Positions 47,525-57,225 of a stretch of 64,000 nt of DNA are shown here, one piece after another. Both the position numbers and the translations under genes were made by a program. A model generated the notes under the pieces. The model searched no databases and was not told the origin of the DNA. It was given only the letters and a program-made list of their open reading frames with translations. The stretch's first letter is position 1. Each line of letters opens with the position of its first letter. The stretch comes from Pseudomonas palmensis (GTDB lineage Bacteria > Pseudomonadota > Gammaproteobacteria > Pseudomonadales > Pseudomonadaceae): contig NZ_JAFKEC010000020.1 in NCBI RefSeq assembly GCF_017848315.1, forward strand, positions 1 through 64,000, given 5' to 3'.

Positions 47525-48844
47525 TCAGTGCAGTTGCAGGGTCGAGTTGATCTGGCTGATGGCGTCCACCACATGCTGCGAACCCTGCTGGATTTCCAGG
47601 ATCACTTCCCCCGCCTCATTGGCCAGTTCCACCCCCAGCCCGGTGCGGCTGAGGCTCGACTGCATGCTGGCCACCGCATTGAGTGAAAGGTCGTGGTTCT
47701 GGCGCACCACATCGACGATCTCCAGGGTCGCCTTGCTGGTGCGTGCCGCCAGGCTGCGCACCTCGTCGGCCACCACGGCAAAGCCGCGGCCGTGCTCACC
47801 TGCCCGCGCCGCCTCGATGGCGGCATTCAGGGCCAGCAGGTTGGTCTGGTCGGCAATGCTGCGGATGGTCTGCACGATCTGCCCGATCAGTTCCGACTGC
47901 TTGCTCACCGCATCGATGCTGCGGGCTGCGGCATTGAGCTCGCGGGAGATCTCCTCGATCACCTGCACCGTATGCTGCACCACCTCCGAGCCCTTGCGCG
48001 CACAGGCATCGTTCTGCACCGAGGTGGCGTGGGCCGCTTCGGCTGCCGTCTGCTGGGTACACACCTGGTGGGTGATGTCGCTGGCAAACTTGACCACCTT
48101 GTACAGGCGGCCACGGGTATCGAAGATCGGGTTGTAGGAAGCTTCCAGGTACACCATCTGCCCGAGTTTGTTCTTGCGCTCGAAACGATGGGAATGGTAC
48201 TCGCCGCGATTGAGTGAGGCCCAGAATGCCTTGTAGGCGCTCGACTCGCTTTCGCTGCGGTGGCAGAACAGGCTGTGGTGCTGGCCAATGACCTCCTCGG
48301 CCCGGTAATGCATGGTCTTGAGGAAGTTCTCGTTGGCACGGATCACATTGCCTTCGGGGGTGAACTCGACCATCGCCATGGAACGGCTGATGGCATTGAT
48401 CAGGCTGTCGCTCTCATGCTCCTCGACCACCCGCCGGGTGATGTCGGAGGCGACCTTGATCACGCTGGTGACCTGCTGGTTGGCGCCGAACACCGGCATG
48501 TAGCTGGCCTCCAGCCATACATCGTGCCCGGCCTTGTCGCGCCGCAGAAAGGTACCGCTGTGGGCCTCGCCCCGCGCCAGGTCGCGCCACAGGGTGCGGT
48601 ACGCATCGCTCTTGACGTAGTCGGGCTCGCAGAAAATGCGGTGGTGCTTGCCGATGATTTCCTCGGCGGCATAGCCCAGGGTGGAGCAGAAACGCTCGTT
48701 GGCTTCGAGAATCACCCCGTCGGGGCTGAACTCGATCATGGCCATCGAGCGACCTATGGCCGCAAGCTTGGCATTGGAGTGGTGTAACGCTTGGGTGCAA
48801 CGCTCGATTTCAGCCAGGTCAGACTTGCGATGGGCGTTAAACAT
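47525..48844 (-). CDS. Soluble double-PAS chemoreceptor (BdlA-like)
   Basis: 439 residues with no membrane segment. Two PAS domains of near-repeated sequence ([20 protein letters not shown] and [20 protein letters not shown]) are followed by a short methyl-accepting signalling domain ([20 protein letters not shown]). This is the layout of BdlA, which links cytoplasmic cues and c-di-GMP to biofilm dispersion in P. aeruginosa. It converges on the BvgS-like kinase gene. Orthology to BdlA is not proved. Confidence 0.85.
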   Translation of the reverse strand: MFNAHRKSDLAEIERCTQALHHSNAKLAAIGRSMAMIEFSPDGVILEANERFCSTLGYAAEEIIGKHHRIFCEPDYVKSDAYRTLWRDLARGEAHSGTFLRRDKAGHDVWLEASYMPVFGANQQVTSVIKVASDITRRVVEEHESDSLINAISRSMAMVEFTPEGNVIRANENFLKTMHYRAEEVIGQHHSLFCHRSESESSAYKAFWASLNRGEYHSHRFERKNKLGQMVYLEASYNPIFDTRGRLYKVVKFASDITHQVCTQQTAAEAAHATSVQNDACARKGSEVVQHTVQVIEEISRELNAAARSIDAVSKQSELIGQIVQTIRSIADQTNLLALNAAIEAARAGEHGRGFAVVADEVRSLAARTSKATLEIVDVVRQNHDLSLNAVASMQSSLSRTGLGVELANEAGEVILEIQQGSQHVVDAISQINSTLQLH

Positions 48845-48933
48845 TGGTTACCACTCCATTGGCGGTTTTTGCTCAGCATAGATGCACTTCTGTACCCTGC
48901 AAGCCAACTGCCATCACCGTTTATCACCCCACG

Positions 48934-49953
48934 TCAACTGCTTTCGCGCACCATCAGTTCGAAGCCCAGGTCCTGGGTGCGCGGCTGCCCGCCCTTGCCG
49001 TCGAGCAACGCCAGCAGCGCCTGCGCAGCCTGCCGCCCCACGGCAGCGCGCGGGGTGCGAATGGAGGTCAGGCGCGGAACCAGGTGAGCCGATGCCGGCA
49101 GGTCGTTGAAGCCCACCATCGCCACCTGCCCCGGCACCTCGATGCCCTGGCGCAAGGCCTGCAGAATCGCGCCCTGGGCCAGGTCGTCGTTGCAGAAGAA
49201 CAGCCCGTCCACCTCCGGGTGACGCTCGAGCAACTGGCTGAACAGCTCGCCGCCCAGGCCGATGGATGACGGCTGCGGTGCGAGCATTTCCAGTGCCGGG
49301 TCATACAGCCCTGCATCGTCCAGCGCCTGGCGGAACCCGTCGGCGCGTTGCATCACCCGAGGATCGAGCTGCGCGGCAATGAAGCCCAGGCGCCGCCGCC
49401 CGCGTTCGATCAGGTGCCGGGCAGCCGCGCGCCCGGCCTGCTGCTGGGAAAACCCGACCGAAGTGGCCGTGTCCGGCCCACCCAGCTCCATCATGTGCAC
49501 GCAGGGCACACCACTGGCGGCCAGCATCTGCTGCGACGCCTCGGTGCGGTCAAAACCGGTGAGCAGCATGCCGCACGGCTGGTAGGCCAGGTAGTTGCGA
49601 ATCAGGTTCTCCTCTTCGGCCACGTCGTAGTGGAAGTTGCCGATCAGCACTTCAAGGCCGCGCGGGCGCATCACGTCGTGGATGGCTTCGAGGGTTTCGA
49701 TGAACAGCTGGTTGGACAGCGACGGAATCAGCACCACCACCGACTGGCTCTGTGCCGACGCCAACGCGCGGGCTGCCGGGTTGGCGACATAGCCCAGCGC
49801 TGCGGCAGCATCCTTGACCTTCTGCACCAGTTCCGGGGCAACCGTGCTGATGCCGCGCAGGGCGCGCGAGGCGGTGATCGGGGAAACCCCGGAAAGCCTG
49901 GCCACTTCAGCCAGGGTGGGACGACCGGTAGTACGGGAGCCAATGCGGGTCAT
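48934..49953 (-). CDS. gntR: LacI-family gluconate repressor GntR
   Basis: 339 residues. N-terminal LacI HTH (RPTLAEVARLSGVSPITASR) with hinge ALRGIST; periplasmic-binding-protein-like core with SVGFSQQQAG, IAAQLDPRVMQRADG and the C-terminal NDLPASAHLVPRLTSI. The regulator represses the adjacent gluconate genes; three operator copies flank it (50000, 50128, 50728), the nearest just upstream of its own start, suggesting autoregulation. Confidence 0.93.
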   Translation of the reverse strand: MTRIGSRTTGRPTLAEVARLSGVSPITASRALRGISTVAPELVQKVKDAAAALGYVANPAARALASAQSQSVVVLIPSLSNQLFIETLEAIHDVMRPRGLEVLIGNFHYDVAEEENLIRNYLAYQPCGMLLTGFDRTEASQQMLAASGVPCVHMMELGGPDTATSVGFSQQQAGRAAARHLIERGRRRLGFIAAQLDPRVMQRADGFRQALDDAGLYDPALEMLAPQPSSIGLGGELFSQLLERHPEVDGLFFCNDDLAQGAILQALRQGIEVPGQVAMVGFNDLPASAHLVPRLTSIRTPRAAVGRQAAQALLALLDGKGGQPRTQDLGFELMVRESS

Positions 49954-49999
49954 GGGGGCTTTTATTTTTCGGCTTGCAAAGAGAAGGGAACGGGCACTA

Positions 50000-50013
50000 A
50001 GGTAGCGCTGTCT
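50000..50013. promoter_or_regulatory. GntR operator (own promoter)
   Basis: AGGTAGCGCTGTCT, a slightly degenerate copy of the palindrome AGATAGCGCTATCT found at 50128. It lies 47 bp upstream of the gntR start. Confidence 0.75.
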
Positions 50014-50127
50014 CAGACGTCAGGCAATGCATAACTGCAGGTGCACGGCGATGAGCGCCCAGACTGCTTTTACAAAACCAATAACAACCGGGTGGGAAGC
50101 CGCCGAGGCGTTGTCAGCCTCGGCCAA

Positions 50128-50141
50128 AGATAGCGCTATCT
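50128..50141. promoter_or_regulatory. GntR operator (gluconokinase promoter)
   Basis: AGATAGCGCTATCT, a perfect 14-bp palindrome 20 bp upstream of the gntK start. Confidence 0.85.
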
Positions 50142-50160
50142 CGCCCCGCAGGAGGTACCG

Positions 50161-50700
50161 ATGAACTCTCCCCTGTCCGCTATTGTGGTGATGGGCGTGG
50201 CTGGCTGCGGCAAGAGCTGCGTCGGTTCTGCCATCGCCGATTGCAGCGGCGGCCGCCTGATCGAAGGCGATGCCTTTCACCCTGCCGCCAACATCCAGAA
50301 GATGAGCGCCGGCATTCCCCTTGACGATGACGACCGCGCTGGCTGGCTGATCCGCCTGGGCGAAGAGCTGCAGGCCACCCTCAAGGCCGGCGAACGGCCG
50401 ATCCTCACCTGCTCGGCGCTGAAAAAGCGCTACCGCGACGCCCTGCGCCACGCCGTACCCGACCTGGGCTTCGTGTTCCTCGAACTGACGCCCCAGGAAG
50501 CCGAACGCCGCGTGCTGGCACGCCCCGGCCACTTCATGCCGGCAAGCCTGATCGACAGCCAGTTCGCCGCCCTGGAGTCGCCGCGCGGCGAAACCCTGAC
50601 CCTGACCCTGGACGCCACCCAACCCATCGCCCAGTTGGCCCGTCAGGTAGACACCTGGCTAAAGCCCTGCGGTGAGTCGGCGCTGGCGCGAACTGCCTGA
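50161..50700 (+). CDS. gntK: Gluconokinase GntK
   Basis: 179 residues. P-loop GVAGCGKS, EGDAFHPAANIQKMSAGIPL and LTCSALKKRYRD are the gluconokinase signatures, followed by HFMPASLIDSQFAALESP. It phosphorylates gluconate to 6-phosphogluconate, which feeds the Entner-Doudoroff pathway. Its promoter carries a perfect GntR operator. Confidence 0.95.
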   Translation: MNSPLSAIVVMGVAGCGKSCVGSAIADCSGGRLIEGDAFHPAANIQKMSAGIPLDDDDRAGWLIRLGEELQATLKAGERPILTCSALKKRYRDALRHAVPDLGFVFLELTPQEAERRVLARPGHFMPASLIDSQFAALESPRGETLTLTLDATQPIAQLARQVDTWLKPCGESALARTA

Positions 50701-50727
50701 TTTTCCGGCAGTTTTCCGGCTCACCAA

Positions 50728-50741
50728 AGATAGCGCTGTCT
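50728..50741. promoter_or_regulatory. GntR operator (gntP promoter)
   Basis: AGATAGCGCTGTCT, one mismatch to the palindrome at 50128, in the 100-nt gap between gntK and gntP; it implies a separate regulated promoter for the permease. Confidence 0.85.
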
Positions 50742-50800
50742 CGACTGCTGCACGCTGTAAAAGTTCCGCCCACAACAATGACAATACGAGGCACTGAACC

Positions 50801-52153
50801 ATGTTCGGTCTGGCAACTGATACCTACCTCTTGCTCGATGCACTGGTGACCATCATCGGCCTGGTGCTGCTGATCACCCACTTCAAGGTGCACCCTTTCG
50901 TGGCGCTGACCCTGGCCGCGGGCTTTCTGGGCCTGACCTCCGGCATGCCGGTAGCCAAAGTGATGAAGTCGTTCCAGGACGGCTTCGGGGGCGTACTCGG
51001 CTTTGTCGGGATCGTGCTGGCACTGGGCACCATGCTCGGCAAGCTGATGGCCGATTCCGGCGGCGCCGACCAGATCGCGCAAACCCTGATTCGCGCCTTC
51101 GGCAAGCAGAAGGTGCACTGGGCCATGATGTTCGCCGCCTTCCTGGTGGGCATCCCGCTGTTCTTCGAAATCGGCTTCGTGCTGCTGATACCCCTGGTGT
51201 TCATCGTGGCCCGGCGCACCGGGGTATCGCTGATCAAGATCGGCATTCCGCTGCTGGCCGGGCTGTCGGTGGTGCACGGACTGGTGCCGCCGCACCCGGG
51301 CCCGCTGCTGGCCATCGGCGTGTTCGGCGCCGACATCGGCAAGACCATCTTCTACGGGCTGATCGTGGCGCTGCCCACGGCGATCATCGCCGGGCCGCTG
51401 TACGGCACGTTCATTTCGCGGTACATCCCCGGCTCGCCGTCCCAGGAGCTGATGGACCAGATCGCCCGCGAAGCCGAGCGCACGCAACTGCCCAGCTTCG
51501 CCATCACGCTGGTAACCATCCTGCTGCCGGTGTTCCTGATGCTGCTCAAGACCTTCGCCGACGTGGTACTGCCGGCCGAGCACATCTTTCGCCAGTGGAT
51601 GGACCTGATCGGGCACCCGATCACGGCGCTGCTGGCCGCCCTGCTGCTGGCCTTCTACACCTTCGGCTCGGCCCAGGGCTTCAGCCGCCAGCAGATCATG
51701 AAGATGCTCGACCAGAGCCTGGCGCCTACGGCGGCAATCGTGCTGATCGTGGGGGCTGGGGGCGGCTTCAAGCAGATGCTGGTGGATACCGGTGTGGGCA
51801 ACGTGATCGGTCAGATGGCGGTGCAGGCGCAGATCTCGCCGATCATGCTGGCCTGGCTGGTGGCGGCGGTGATTCGCATCGCCACGGGCTCGGCGACGGT
51901 GGCGACCATTACCGGTGCGGGTATCGTGGCCCCGGTGATCGGCATGATACCGGGCGTGAACCGCGAGCTGCTGGTGCTGGCCACGGGGGCCGGCTCGCTG
52001 ATCCTGTCGCATGTCAACGATGCGGGCTTCTGGCTGGTCAAGCAGTACTTCAACATGACCGTGGCCGAAACCTTCAAGACCTGGAGCATGATGGAAACCA
52101 TCCTGTCGGTGGTGGGCATCATCTTCATCATGCTGTTGTCGCTGGTGGTCTGA
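50801..52153 (+). CDS. gntP: Gluconate:H+ symporter GntP/GntT
   Basis: 450 residues, about twelve membrane helices. GntP family features: FKVHPFVALTLAAGFLGLTS near the N-terminus, GLVPPHPGPLLAIG, and near the C-terminus SLILSHVNDAGFWLVKQYF. It imports gluconate, which P. putida also makes in the periplasm from glucose. It has its own GntR operator. Confidence 0.94.
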   Translation: MFGLATDTYLLLDALVTIIGLVLLITHFKVHPFVALTLAAGFLGLTSGMPVAKVMKSFQDGFGGVLGFVGIVLALGTMLGKLMADSGGADQIAQTLIRAFGKQKVHWAMMFAAFLVGIPLFFEIGFVLLIPLVFIVARRTGVSLIKIGIPLLAGLSVVHGLVPPHPGPLLAIGVFGADIGKTIFYGLIVALPTAIIAGPLYGTFISRYIPGSPSQELMDQIAREAERTQLPSFAITLVTILLPVFLMLLKTFADVVLPAEHIFRQWMDLIGHPITALLAALLLAFYTFGSAQGFSRQQIMKMLDQSLAPTAAIVLIVGAGGGFKQMLVDTGVGNVIGQMAVQAQISPIMLAWLVAAVIRIATGSATVATITGAGIVAPVIGMIPGVNRELLVLATGAGSLILSHVNDAGFWLVKQYFNMTVAETFKTWSMMETILSVVGIIFIMLLSLVV

Positions 52154-52154
52154 C

Positions 52155-52228
52155 GGCTTCGCCGCAAAGCCAGCCCACAGGTTCTGGCCGTACCGCAGAA
52201 CCCTGTGGAAGCTGGCTTGCCAGCGAAG
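52155..52228. repeat. Inverted repeat between gntP and the ADH gene (REP-like)
   Basis: Nested inverted segments (GCCAGCCCACAGGTTCTG ... CAGAACCCTGTGGAAGCTGG) lie between convergent genes and can terminate both. Confidence 0.65.
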
Positions 52229-52233
52229 ATGCG

Positions 52234-53382
52234 CTAGAAGGCTGCCTTGAAGATCGCCTCGATCTCGGCCTGGCTGGCCCGCCGCGGGTTGGTCAGGCCG
52301 CAGGCATCCTTGAGCGCGTTGGCCGCCAGGGTCGGCACATCCGCCACCCGCGCACCCAGCACCTCCAGCCCTGGCGGGATCTCGATATCGTCGCTCAGTT
52401 GCACGATGGCCTGGATCGCCGCATCGGCACCCTGCGCCGCGTTCAGCCCCTCCACCGCCACGCCCATCGCCTGTGCCACATCACGCAGGCGCGCCGCGCT
52501 CACCGCCGCATTGAACCGCTGCACATGGGGCAGCAGCACCGCGTTGCACACCCCGTGCGGCAGGTCGTAGAAGCCACCGAGCTGATGCGCCATCGCATGC
52601 ACGAACCCCAGCGAAGCATTGTTGAACGCCATGCCGGCGAGGAACTGCGCATAGGCCATGTTCTCCCGCGCGGTCAGGTCCTGCCCGTCGATCACCGCCT
52701 GGCGCAGGTTGCGGCTGATCAGCTCGATGGCCTTGAGTGCGCAGGCGTCGGTGATCGGCGTGGCCGCCGTGGATACATAGGCCTCGATGGCGTGGGTCAG
52801 TGCATCCATACCGGTGGCCGCCGTCAGCGACCTGGGCATGCCGACCATCAGCGCCGGGTCGTTCACCGACAGCAACGGGGTGACGTTGCGGTCGACGATG
52901 GCCATTTTCACGTGGCGCGCCTCGTCGGTGATGATGCAGAAGCGCGTCATCTCGCTGGCCGTACCGGCCGTGGTATTGATCGCGATCAGCGGCAATTGCG
53001 GCTTGGCGGAGCGGTCGACCCCTTCGTAGTCGCCGATGTGCCCGCCATTGGTGGCACACAGGGCAATGCCCTTGGCGCAGTCGTGGGGTGAACCGCCGCC
53101 CAGCGAAATCACGCAGTCGCAGTGCTCGCGCTTGAGCATCGCCAGGCCCTGCTCCACGTTGGCGATGCTCGGGTTGGGCTTGGCGCCGTCGAACACCACC
53201 GAGTCGATGTCACGCATCGCCAGCTGCTCGGCGATTCGCTGTGCCACGCCGGCCTTGGCCAGCCCGGTATCGGTGACGATCAACGCCTTGGCAAAGCCAT
53301 AGCCGACAATGGCGGTCATGGCTTCGTCCAGGCAGTCGATGCCCATGATGTTGACGGCTGGGATGAAAAACGTGCTGCTCAT
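52234..53382 (-). CDS. yiaY: Iron-containing alcohol dehydrogenase YiaY
   Basis: 382 residues with GAGGA upstream. Fe-ADH family: NAD-binding loop [26 protein letters not shown], metal ligands in [12 protein letters not shown] and [19 protein letters not shown] (Asp/His). YiaY-type enzymes oxidise short primary alcohols; the physiological substrate here is unknown. Monocistronic between the gluconate cluster and ilvA. Confidence 0.92.
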   Translation of the reverse strand: MSSTFFIPAVNIMGIDCLDEAMTAIVGYGFAKALIVTDTGLAKAGVAQRIAEQLAMRDIDSVVFDGAKPNPSIANVEQGLAMLKREHCDCVISLGGGSPHDCAKGIALCATNGGHIGDYEGVDRSAKPQLPLIAINTTAGTASEMTRFCIITDEARHVKMAIVDRNVTPLLSVNDPALMVGMPRSLTAATGMDALTHAIEAYVSTAATPITDACALKAIELISRNLRQAVIDGQDLTARENMAYAQFLAGMAFNNASLGFVHAMAHQLGGFYDLPHGVCNAVLLPHVQRFNAAVSAARLRDVAQAMGVAVEGLNAAQGADAAIQAIVQLSDDIEIPPGLEVLGARVADVPTLAANALKDACGLTNPRRASQAEIEAIFKAAF

Positions 53383-53460
53383 GGCGGTATTCCTCAGGCT
53401 TTATATCTCTGCCTCAAGGATCCGCCCGTGGGCCACAGGGCATGTTGATCCAGCGCAAAG

Positions 53461-55023
53461 TCAGCCAAGAAACAGCCGATAGGCCGGGTTTTCGGTCTCG
53501 TCCCAGTAGCGATACCCCATGCCGTCGAGGGTGCCTGGCAACTGCGCCAGCTCATCGTCCGGCACCTGCAGCGCCACGAACACCCGCGCCTCGGCAGCCC
53601 CGTGGTTGCGGTAGTGGAACAGGCTGATGTTCCAGCGTTTGCCCAGGCGCTCCAGAAAGCCCAGCAAGGCGCCAGGACGCTCCGGGAACTCGAAGCGCAG
53701 CACCCGCTCGTCGAGCGAGGGGGCCGAGTGGCCGCCCACGGTGTGGCGGATATGCAACTTGGCCAGCTCGTTCTCGGTCAGGTCCAGCACCTCGTAGCCC
53801 TGCCCGGCCAGGCTGGCCAGCAACTGCGCGCGCGGGTCGGTGTGCGGGTGGGTCTGCACGCCGACGAACAGGCGGGCCTCCTTGCCGGGCTGGTAGCGGT
53901 AGTTGAACTCGGTGATCTGGCGCTGGCCCAGGGCCTGGCAGAAGGCGCGGAAGCTGCCCGGCTGCTCGGGGATGGTCACCGCGATGACCGCCTCGCGCTG
54001 CTCGCCCAGTTCGGCGCGTTCGGCCACATGGCGCAGGCGGTCGAAGTTGACGTTGGCACCGGAGTCGATTGCCACCAGGGTCTGGCCCGTCACGCCGCGG
54101 CTGGCCACGTACTTCTTGATCCCGGCCACCGCCAGCGCACCGGAAGGCTCGGTGATCGAGCGGGTGTCGTCGTAGATGTCCTTGATGGCCGCGCACAGCT
54201 CGTCGCTGCTGACCGTGACCACTTCGTCCACGTAATGCCGGCACACCTCGAAGCAATGCGCGCCGATCTGCGCCACCGCCACGCCGTCGGCGAAGGTGCC
54301 GACCTGGGGCAGCACCACCCTCTCGCCAGCGGCCAGCGCGGCCTGCAGGCAGTTAGAGTCATGCGGCTCGACGCCGATCACCTTTACCTGCGGGCGCAGG
54401 TACTTGACGTAGGCGGCAATGCCGGCGATCAGGCCGCCGCCACCCACCGGCACGAAGATCGCGTCCAGCTCGCCCGGTTGCTGGCGCAGGATCTCCATGG
54501 CCACGGTGCCCTGCCCTGCAATCACGTCCGGGTCGTCGAACGGTGGCACGAACGTGGCGCCTTCGCTCTGGGCCAGTTGCAGCGCATGGGCCAGCGCCCG
54601 CGGGAAGCTGTCACCGTGCAGCACCACATTGCCGCCACGCGAGCGCACCCCTTCGATCTTCAGCGCCGGAGTGGTGGTGGGCATCACGATGGTGGCGCGC
54701 ATGCCCAGTTCACGAGCGGCCAGCGCCACGCCCTGGGCATGGTTGCCGGCAGACGCGGTGATCACCCCGCGCTCGCGCTGCTCGGTGCTCAGACGACTGA
54801 GGCGGGTGTAGGCCCCGCGGATCTTGAAGGAAAAGGTCGGCTGCAGGTCTTCGCGCTTGAGCAGCACGTTGTTGCCCAGGGCCTCGGACAGCGCCCGGGC
54901 GGGCTGCAGGGGCGTCTCGATGGCCAGGTCATATACCGGTGCGGCAAGAATCCTTCGCACGTAGTCCGACAGCAGGCTGGTGGCGCTGGTGGAGGTGCTG
55001 GGGCAGACGGTAAGGCTGGTCAT
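53461..55023 (-). CDS. ilvA: Biosynthetic threonine ammonia-lyase IlvA
   Basis: 520 residues, AGGAG 6 nt upstream. PLP fold with Lys67 in PTFSFKIRGAYTRL, the glycine loop PVGGGGLIAGIAAY, and two C-terminal ACT-like domains (about 345-515) for isoleucine feedback and valine activation. It makes 2-oxobutanoate from threonine, the first step to isoleucine. Preceded by an attenuator (55071-55091) and a leader peptide (55108-55173). Pseudomonas often has a second ilvA elsewhere; which one this is cannot be told from the window. Confidence 0.93.
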   Translation of the reverse strand: MTSLTVCPSTSTSATSLLSDYVRRILAAPVYDLAIETPLQPARALSEALGNNVLLKREDLQPTFSFKIRGAYTRLSRLSTEQRERGVITASAGNHAQGVALAARELGMRATIVMPTTTPALKIEGVRSRGGNVVLHGDSFPRALAHALQLAQSEGATFVPPFDDPDVIAGQGTVAMEILRQQPGELDAIFVPVGGGGLIAGIAAYVKYLRPQVKVIGVEPHDSNCLQAALAAGERVVLPQVGTFADGVAVAQIGAHCFEVCRHYVDEVVTVSSDELCAAIKDIYDDTRSITEPSGALAVAGIKKYVASRGVTGQTLVAIDSGANVNFDRLRHVAERAELGEQREAVIAVTIPEQPGSFRAFCQALGQRQITEFNYRYQPGKEARLFVGVQTHPHTDPRAQLLASLAGQGYEVLDLTENELAKLHIRHTVGGHSAPSLDERVLRFEFPERPGALLGFLERLGKRWNISLFHYRNHGAAEARVFVALQVPDDELAQLPGTLDGMGYRYWDETENPAYRLFLG

Positions 55024-55070
55024 CGGTGACTCCTGGTTTTTTTTGAAGTGCCCAGGAGTCAGAAAGGAAA

Positions 55071-55091
55071 AACCCGCCTCCAGGGCGGGTT
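55071..55091 (-). terminator. Attenuator hairpin in the ilvA leader
   Basis: AACCCGCC/GGCGGGTT stem with a T-rich minus-strand tail (TTTTTCCTTT), placed between the leader peptide and the ilvA start. The CCCGCC half can alternatively pair with GGCGGGC at the end of the leader peptide, an anti-terminator arrangement. Confidence 0.8.
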
Positions 55092-55107
55092 AGGTGCAAG
55101 GTGCTCG

Positions 55108-55173
55108 CTAGCCCGCCAATCTGATAATGGCGGTAATAATGCTGTGCGAAGGCAACGCTGCGAATAAGGTCAT
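55108..55173 (-). CDS. ilvA leader peptide
   Basis: 21 residues, MTLFAALPSHSIITAIIRLA plus Gly, with four Ile and two Thr codons clustered at ATT ATT ACC GCC ATT ATC. It ends 17 nt before the attenuator stem. The run of Ile/Thr codons directly upstream of a terminator/anti-terminator pair is the classical design of amino-acid attenuation: low charged tRNA-Ile stalls the ribosome and allows ilvA transcription. The ribosome-binding site is not obvious. Confidence 0.75.
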   Translation of the reverse strand: MTLFAALPSHSIITAIIRLAG

Positions 55174-55213
55174 GGCAGCGAAACTAGCCCAGGGCCTTTT
55201 TCAAGTCAATCAT

Positions 55214-55666
55214 TCATTTTGCGCTCGTGCAGGCTTGCACGCCTCGTTCGTGCGCCGATTCGGGCACGCCGAACACCCGGTCGAAGCTCCACTGGAACAC
55301 GAAGGCGTACACGAAGAAGAACACGAACAGCGCAAGGTTGGTGCCCAGTGCCGCCCACAGGCTGATGTCCAGCCACCAGGCCACCACCGGCAGCAGGATC
55401 AGCACCAGCCCGCCCTCGAAGCCGATGGCATGCAGCAGGCGCCGTACGAAGGTGCGGCTGCGTCGGGCCTGACGTGCCTCCCAGAACTCGAACAGGTAGT
55501 TGTAGAGCATGTTCCAGCCCAGGGCCATGCCCGACATGATCACCGACAGCACGGTGGAATGGGCCATGCCCTCATCGAAGGCCAACGCCAGGGCCGGTGC
55601 GACACAGGCCACCGCGATGACTTCGTACAGAATGGCCTGGGTGATCTTGCGGGTAACGCCTTGCAT
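55214..55666 (-). CDS. PACE-family multidrug/biocide efflux protein
   Basis: 150 residues with GAAAGGAG upstream. Two tandem bacterial transmembrane pair (BTP) domains, four helices: TQAILYEVIAVACVAPALAL, MALGWNMLYNYLFEFWEARQ and, in the second half, LLHAIGFEGGLVLILLPVV and FVFQWSFDRVFG. This is the proteobacterial antimicrobial compound efflux (AceI-like) fold, with the conserved Glu in the first helix (LYEVIAV). Substrates such as chlorhexidine or polyamines are known for relatives; not determined here. Confidence 0.88.
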   Translation of the reverse strand: MQGVTRKITQAILYEVIAVACVAPALALAFDEGMAHSTVLSVIMSGMALGWNMLYNYLFEFWEARQARRSRTFVRRLLHAIGFEGGLVLILLPVVAWWLDISLWAALGTNLALFVFFFVYAFVFQWSFDRVFGVPESAHERGVQACTSAK

Positions 55667-55824
55667 GACGGGCTCCTTTCAACGGTATGCCGCGCAGGCT
55701 AGGCTGATTGAAGCCGGGTTTCAATGGTGAAGCGGTCAACTGTCGTCGGCCCGCTGGGGCCGGCAGACCGGCCAACACGCTGCCAGGCCATTGCGAGGCT
55801 CCCCGAAATGGCCTGGCACAGGGC

Positions 55825-56496
55825 TCAACGGCCCTTGAGCTTGAGGTAGGACTGGTGCAGGTCGGACGCCCAGCCATCGAGCACTGCCTTCACATCGTCG
55901 GCCTTCATCACCTGGCTGTCGTTTTCCAGCGGCTTGCCACTGCCCTTGCGCACCACCTGGGCGAGCACCTTGTTGTTGCCGCCATCCAGAAACTGCGCCT
56001 CGGTGGCGATATCGGTTTCCTGGTCGCGGATGCCCGAGGCCGTGCTCACCGCTGCCGCCACCAGCGCCACCGGAATCACTTCGTATGCCTTCAGGCCCTC
56101 GGTCTTGCTGCTGACGGCCGTGATCGCCGGGCGTACCACGATCACCCCCGGGCCAGGGCCGGTGGCCAGCGGCAACGACTTGCCCAGCTCGCGCTTGAGC
56201 GCCTGGTCGTAGTAGTGGGTGATGCCTTGCAGGGTGCTCTGCGGAACCCGCGCGGTAGGCTGCGGCTTGGGATACAGCTGGCTGGGCTCGATGTATACGC
56301 TGGTGTAGCGGTCGAGCTTGAGGTTCGGGTCGATCCAGCGCATCACCGTGGCACCGGAGGGCGAGGTGGTCTGCTTGAGACGGCTGTAGTCCTTGAGGAA
56401 CCCGGAGTACTCGTCGGGCTGCACGGTGCTGCTCGAACAACCGGCCAGGCCCAGCCCGGCCAGGCACAAGGTGCCGATGATCAATGCGTGTTTCAT
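55825..56496 (-). CDS. DUF3313 lipoprotein
   Basis: 223 residues. Lipoprotein signal with lipobox LAGC (MKHALIIGTLCLAGLGLAGC), then the DUF3313 core (SGFLKDYSRLK..., YIEPSQLYPKP, LDGWASDLHQSYLKLKGR). It is probably outer-membrane anchored. Members are widespread in Pseudomonas but of unknown role. It ends about 158 nt before the PACE gene. Confidence 0.85.
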   Translation of the reverse strand: MKHALIIGTLCLAGLGLAGCSSSTVQPDEYSGFLKDYSRLKQTTSPSGATVMRWIDPNLKLDRYTSVYIEPSQLYPKPQPTARVPQSTLQGITHYYDQALKRELGKSLPLATGPGPGVIVVRPAITAVSSKTEGLKAYEVIPVALVAAAVSTASGIRDQETDIATEAQFLDGGNNKVLAQVVRKGSGKPLENDSQVMKADDVKAVLDGWASDLHQSYLKLKGR

Positions 56497-56577
56497 GCGG
56501 TCGCTCCAGTGGCGCCTGAAGAAAGGCTTCCTAGGTATAGGCTACAGTTGGCGGTGCATCCATCGACGTGAGGCAAC

Positions 56578-57225
56578 ATGGCATTCCACAAACTGGCCCA
56601 TACCCACCCGCGCCTCAGCGCCGCCGCACTGGTCGGCTGCCTGGGCGGCGTGTTCATCCCGGCAGACAACCTGGTGCAACACATCCTGGCGGGCTGGAAC
56701 GTCGGGGTCTGGCTGTACCTGCTGCTGGTGTTCTGGCTGACCCTGCGGGCAAAACCGGGCCAGGTGCGCAAGGTGGCCTGCATCGAGGACGAAAATGCCG
56801 GGCTGGTGCTGTTTACCGTGAGTATCGCGGCCATCGCCAGCCTTGCCGCAGTCACCCTGCAACTGGCCAGCAGCAAGGGCCTGACCGGCAGCACCCAGGC
56901 CCTGCACTACCTGTACACCGGCCTCACCGTGGCCGGCTCGTGGCTGCTGATCGGCACCATCTTCAGCCTGCACTATGCGCGCCTGTTCTACACCAGCACC
57001 GCCAAGCAGCCGCTGCTGCGCTTTCCAGACGAGGAGCACAACCCCGATTACTGGGACTTCCACTACTTCTCGTTCACCCTCAGCGTCGCGGTGCAAACCT
57101 CCGATGTGGGCGTCGCCGGGCGTGAACTGCGCCGCGTGGTGCTGGCCCACTCGGTGATCGGTTTCGTGTTCAACACCGCTATTCTGGGTTTCACCATCAA
57201 CATCGCCGCCGGCCTGCTCAGCTGA
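56578..57225 (+). CDS. DUF1345 membrane protein
   Basis: 215 residues, about five membrane helices. DUF1345 features: [20 protein letters not shown] at the N-terminus, HYARLFYTS, and [20 protein letters not shown] in the C-terminal half. An integral membrane protein of unknown function, divergent from the DUF3313 gene 81 bp away. Confidence 0.88.
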   Translation: MAFHKLAHTHPRLSAAALVGCLGGVFIPADNLVQHILAGWNVGVWLYLLLVFWLTLRAKPGQVRKVACIEDENAGLVLFTVSIAAIASLAAVTLQLASSKGLTGSTQALHYLYTGLTVAGSWLLIGTIFSLHYARLFYTSTAKQPLLRFPDEEHNPDYWDFHYFSFTLSVAVQTSDVGVAGRELRRVVLAHSVIGFVFNTAILGFTINIAAGLLS

